DNA of 64,000 bases, from assembly GCA_045586505.1 (NCBI GenBank), contig JAZNAL010000026.1:1-64000 (forward strand), given 5' to 3'. Of the stretch, positions 61,176 to 64,000 are shown piece by piece. Made by a program: the position numbers and the translations under genes. Each line of letters opens with the position of its first letter. Position 1 is the first letter of the stretch. Under the pieces are notes generated by a model. It saw nothing but the letters and a program-made list of their open reading frames with translations. It was not told where the DNA came from and ran no database searches. This stretch comes from Flemingiibacterium sp045586505 (GTDB lineage Bacteria; Bacillota; Clostridia; Oscillospirales; CAG-272).

Positions 61176-62208
61176 GCTTTCAAACATCACTTTTTCCGAG
61201 GTATGCGACCGGCTTGAAGCGGCGCAGAATGTACTCATTCTCACCCATATGCGCCCCGACGGAGATACTCTCGGATGCGCGTTTGCACTGCGCACACTGC
61301 TCCGCTCCCTCGGCAAGCGTGCCGAGGTCATAAACCCGGATGAAGCCGTTCCGAAACGGATCAACTTCATCTTCGGCGTGGATTCATTGCGTCCGGAAAC
61401 TCTTCCCGCGGATTTCACCCCCGAATACATTCTTTCCGTAGACGTTTCCACCTCCAAGCTACTCGATAACTTAGAGGCGGAATACGGCGACAAGGTAGAC
61501 CTTGCTATCGACCATCACGAGCTGGGCGTGCCCTTTGCAAAGGAAACCTACGTTGGCGATACCGGTGCCTGCGGCGAGATCATCGTCGACATTTTTAATG
61601 AGTTCAGATCCCGCGGGTACGACCTGCTTGATCGCGGGGCAGCCACCGCGCTCTGGGCGGCGATCTGTACCGATACGGGCAGCTTCAAATACGAAGCTGT
61701 AACCTCTGAGACTCATATGCGAATTGCGGAGCTTCACCGTGTGGGCATAAACCATTCCGAGATCGCACGCCGTATCTACGATTCCCGTCCCATCTCCCAG
61801 ATACGTGCCACCCGTGCGGCTTTGAATGCTCTGCATTTTTACAACAACAGCCGCGTGGCTGTCATCAACTTCACCCACGCGATGATGATCGAAAACGATG
61901 TGTCGCGGGAGGACATTGAGGATATCATCTCCATCACCCGCGGAATTGAGGGAGTGGAAATCGGAATGACCATCAAGCAAAGTCCCGAGCATCCTACGCT
62001 TTACAAGGTCTCCATGCGTTCAAACCGCGTGGCTGACGTGGCAAAGCTCTGCGCTGTATTTGGCGGGGGCGGTCACAAGCGCGCGGCGGGCTGTACGCTG
62101 AACGCCGAAAACGAAAAGCTCGCCGAGGCGGCGCTTATGGAGGTTATCGAGCGCGAGCTTTCCCAGCTTGACGCGGCGGGAGCCTTTGAAGGAGCGGATG
62201 CGCTATGA
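61168..62208 (+). CDS. nrnA: Bifunctional oligoribonuclease/pAp phosphatase NrnA (DHH family)
   Basis: A 346-aa phosphoesterase that degrades nanoRNA and 3'-phosphoadenosine 5'-phosphate. The DHH domain shows HMRPDGD (27-33) and AIDHHELG (D115, H116, H117); the DHHA1 domain ends in GGGGHKRAAG. The ATG overlaps the rbfA stop by 8 bases and its own stop overlaps the truB start by 4, the normal rbfA-nrnA-truB order. Confidence 0.95.
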   Translation: MSELSNITFSEVCDRLEAAQNVLILTHMRPDGDTLGCAFALRTLLRSLGKRAEVINPDEAVPKRINFIFGVDSLRPETLPADFTPEYILSVDVSTSKLLDNLEAEYGDKVDLAIDHHELGVPFAKETYVGDTGACGEIIVDIFNEFRSRGYDLLDRGAATALWAAICTDTGSFKYEAVTSETHMRIAELHRVGINHSEIARRIYDSRPISQIRATRAALNALHFYNNSRVAVINFTHAMMIENDVSREDIEDIISITRGIEGVEIGMTIKQSPEHPTLYKVSMRSNRVADVAKLCAVFGGGGHKRAAGCTLNAENEKLAEAALMEVIERELSQLDAAGAFEGADAL

Positions 62209-63107
62209 CCGAGCCTTCGGGAGTTATACTTTTAAACAAGCCCGAAGGGCTTACATCCCACGACTGCGTCATGCGTATGCGCCGACTGTTCGGCACCAAA
62301 AAGGTTGGCCACACGGGCACGCTTGACCCTATGGCCACCGGCGTTCTGCCCATTCTCATCGGCAGAGCTACCAAAGCCGCCGATCTGCTGGTTTCCGACA
62401 GCAAAAAATACCGCGCCGGACTGCGACTCGGCATCACCACCGATACCGAGGATACCTCAGGTGAGGTACTGACCAAGGCCGATTGCGTTCCGCCGGCGGA
62501 GGAAGTATTCCGCGTCTGCCGCGGGTTTACGGGCGACATCATGCAGGTACCGCCTATGTATTCGGCGCTGAAGGTCGACGGGCAGAAGCTTGTGGACCTT
62601 GCACGACGCGGCGTCAGCATCGAGCGGGAAGCACGTCCCGTGACGGTACATTCGCTGGATGTCACGGAAGGTTCTACCGAACGGAATTATATTCTGACAG
62701 TTCACTGCTCCAAGGGTACATACATCCGCACGCTCTGCGCCGATATCGGAGCCGCGCTCGGATGCGGCGGCGCCATGAGTTCCCTTACCCGTCTCGCAAG
62801 CGGCAATTTTGAGCTTGACGCCTGCACCACGCTTGATACGCTGGATGATATGAGCATGGATGAACGGTATTCATTGCTTTTACCCATTGAATCGCTGTTT
62901 TCAGATCTGCCGTCTGTAAAGCTTCCGCCATTCTTCGAAAAGTTGTCCCGCGACGGCAATGAGATATATCAGAAAAAGATAGGCACAAAATATTCCCAGG
63001 GTACACGTCTGCGTCTTATCGGCAAGAACGGCTTCTATGCTCTTGCCGAGGTACGCGACTATCAAGACGGCTCGGCTATCAAGGTTATAAAGCTGTTCTC
63101 TTTGTGA
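62205..63107 (+). CDS. truB: tRNA pseudouridine(55) synthase
   Basis: A 300-aa synthase that makes the T-loop pseudouridine at tRNA position 55. The catalytic Asp41 lies in GHTGTLDPMATGVLP and the N-terminus reads GVILLNKPEGLTS, both diagnostic. A C-terminal PUA-like part follows. It is coupled to nrnA by an ATGA overlap. Confidence 0.96.
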   Translation: MTEPSGVILLNKPEGLTSHDCVMRMRRLFGTKKVGHTGTLDPMATGVLPILIGRATKAADLLVSDSKKYRAGLRLGITTDTEDTSGEVLTKADCVPPAEEVFRVCRGFTGDIMQVPPMYSALKVDGQKLVDLARRGVSIEREARPVTVHSLDVTEGSTERNYILTVHCSKGTYIRTLCADIGAALGCGGAMSSLTRLASGNFELDACTTLDTLDDMSMDERYSLLLPIESLFSDLPSVKLPPFFEKLSRDGNEIYQKKIGTKYSQGTRLRLIGKNGFYALAEVRDYQDGSAIKVIKLFSL

Positions 63108-63114
63108 GGTAACG

Positions 63115-63915
63115 ATGGCATTTAAGCTCATTACCGCCGACAACGGCGTAAAATACTTAAGCTCCGACAAGATCAAAGCCGCACACGGCTTTGCCACCCG
63201 CATAGGCGGTATCAGCCGCGAGGCGCACACCGAATCGCTCAACCTCGCCTTCGGGCGCGGTGATGCTGATGACACGGTGCTTGAAAACCTCCATCTGTTC
63301 GGGCAAGCGCTTGATATCCCGCCGGAGAGTATCATCAGTCGGCATCAGGTACACTCTGCTCGTGTGGTTTACGCCGACAAGTCCATGTGCGGCGAAGGAT
63401 ATTTTAAAGACACCACCGAAGAATGCGACGGATACGTCACCGATGTACCCGGTATCGCCCTCGGGGTCAAGACCGCCGACTGTGTTCCGATACTGTTCTG
63501 CGACTTTGACGCAGGGGTTATTGGAGCGGTACACGCAGGCTGGCGCGGCACCGCGTCCGGTATTGCGGCAGAATGTGTCAAAAAAATGTGCGCACTCGGT
63601 GCAGACGCCAAAAGCATCTGCGCGGCGATCGGTGCGGCGATACATTTCTGCTGTTATGAAGTAGGCGAGGATTTCCGTGAGTCGGTTACCCGACTTGCGG
63701 GTGCCGATTTGACGCATGAATTTATCAAAGAGCACAACGGCACGCTTCACGCGGATGTCGTAGGTATGAACCGCCACCTTCTGCTGGAAGCGAGTATCTG
63801 TGCCCAGAATATCGACATTTCGGAGTTGTGCACCTGCTGTCATCCGGAGCTGTTTTTCTCACATCGCTATTCACACGGAAAACGCGGCACCATGCTTTCT
63901 GTGATCTCGCTTTAG
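63115..63915 (+). CDS. pgeF: PgeF/YlmD family multicopper-fold polyphenol oxidase-like protein
   Basis: A 266-aa protein of the DUF152/laccase-domain family. Motifs are SRHQVHSARV, KTADCVPILF, AVHAGWRGTASGI and the C-terminal CTCCHPELFFSHR, with the His/Cys metal ligands. Members act in peptidoglycan precursor editing (PgeF) or as purine nucleoside enzymes. SD gaggt lies upstream, 7 bases after truB. Frequently ribF follows truB; here pgeF takes that place. Confidence 0.9.
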   Translation: MAFKLITADNGVKYLSSDKIKAAHGFATRIGGISREAHTESLNLAFGRGDADDTVLENLHLFGQALDIPPESIISRHQVHSARVVYADKSMCGEGYFKDTTEECDGYVTDVPGIALGVKTADCVPILFCDFDAGVIGAVHAGWRGTASGIAAECVKKMCALGADAKSICAAIGAAIHFCCYEVGEDFRESVTRLAGADLTHEFIKEHNGTLHADVVGMNRHLLLEASICAQNIDISELCTCCHPELFFSHRYSHGKRGTMLSVISL

Positions 63916-64000
63916 CCGTAGCATTTTGCCTGTGTGTGACAGCTTTGTGAAATTTTCAGTATTAAAGTGACGGTTAGCGGAAACTTTTCCGATTTATTAT
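63916..64000. other. Window end, non-coding
   Basis: No gene seen. A short CGGAA/TTCCG hairpin near 63980 with a following ATTTATT may be a weak terminator of the rbfA-pgeF operon. Confidence 0.35.

Noticed and set aside
1..64000. CRISPR arrays, tRNA or rRNA genes, integrases and transposases
   Set aside because: No regularly spaced repeats, tRNA-like cloverleafs or recombinase motifs were seen on either strand.

Overview
The window is a gene-dense, mid-GC bacterial chromosome segment with AT-rich intergenic regions, many near-consensus sigma-A promoters (TTGACA-17-TATAAT type) and strong AGGAGG-type ribosome binding sites. Lipobox proteins, a SpoVB-like flippase, a YtvI/AI-2E protein, RemA and the yicC-remA-gmk-rpoZ-priA-def-fmt-rsmB-rlmN order point to a Gram-positive Firmicute of class Clostridia, probably a gut Oscillospirales/Ruminococcaceae-type organism. 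The genus cannot be named from sequence alone. I saw no rRNA, tRNA, CRISPR array, transposase or prophage gene.

Layout. 1-8.4 kb: a leftward housekeeping operon (yicC, remA, gmk, rpoZ, priA, def, fmt, a zinc protease, rsmB, rlmN) from a consensus promoter. It is divergent from an ECF S-component probably for pantothenate and a type III pantothenate kinase-like gene (8.5-10 kb). 10.2-16.2 kb: two large secreted subtilisin-family proteins in tandem; the first has an intact catalytic triad, the second has lost its catalytic serine and oxyanion asparagine. 16.2-18.9 kb: an AI-2E/YtvI membrane protein and a membrane-anchored PpiC-type foldase. 18.9-22.6 kb: a heterodimeric ABC exporter with a MarR-box-like operator. 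22.9-25.8 kb: a lipoprotein, then uracil phosphoribosyltransferase and uracil permease. 26-27.5 kb: a HerA-like DUF853 ATPase. 27.7-32.6 kb: a complete branched-chain amino acid ABC importer. 32.7-39.1 kb: a membrane protein of unknown function, a histidine phosphatase, glutamate dehydrogenase, a SpoVB-like flippase and a lipoprotein paralogue of the foldase. 39.3-46.9 kb: MBL hydrolase, gltX, glnS, a GH26-like secreted protein, metY and a zinc-ribbon protein. 47-49 kb: a uridine-kinase fusion protein, a DUF3842 relic and an amidohydrolase. 49.3-54.4 kb: a biotin-dependent Na+-pump decarboxylase operon with two different carboxyltransferases. 54.6-60.6 kb: a small lipoprotein, PepF-type peptidase, an Asp-box lipoprotein and an aconitase-family hydratase. 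60.8-63.9 kb: rbfA, nrnA, truB and pgeF.

The observation I rate highest is a roughly 108-nt structured RNA element present twice: once between livG and livF, once between the carboxyltransferase and oadG genes. Both copies have an A/U-rich hairpin, a three-way junction with pairing kept by compensatory or consistent changes, and a conserved CCUUUY strand complementary to the Shine-Dalgarno GAAAGG that closes the element. This suggests a repeated intercistronic translation-control element. Other notable points are the protease/pseudoprotease pair, a pantothenate kinase homologue with two conserved aspartates changed to asparagine, a 19-bp hairpin between the liv binding protein and its permeases, and an inverted-repeat-bounded 101-bp element after the decarboxylase operon.
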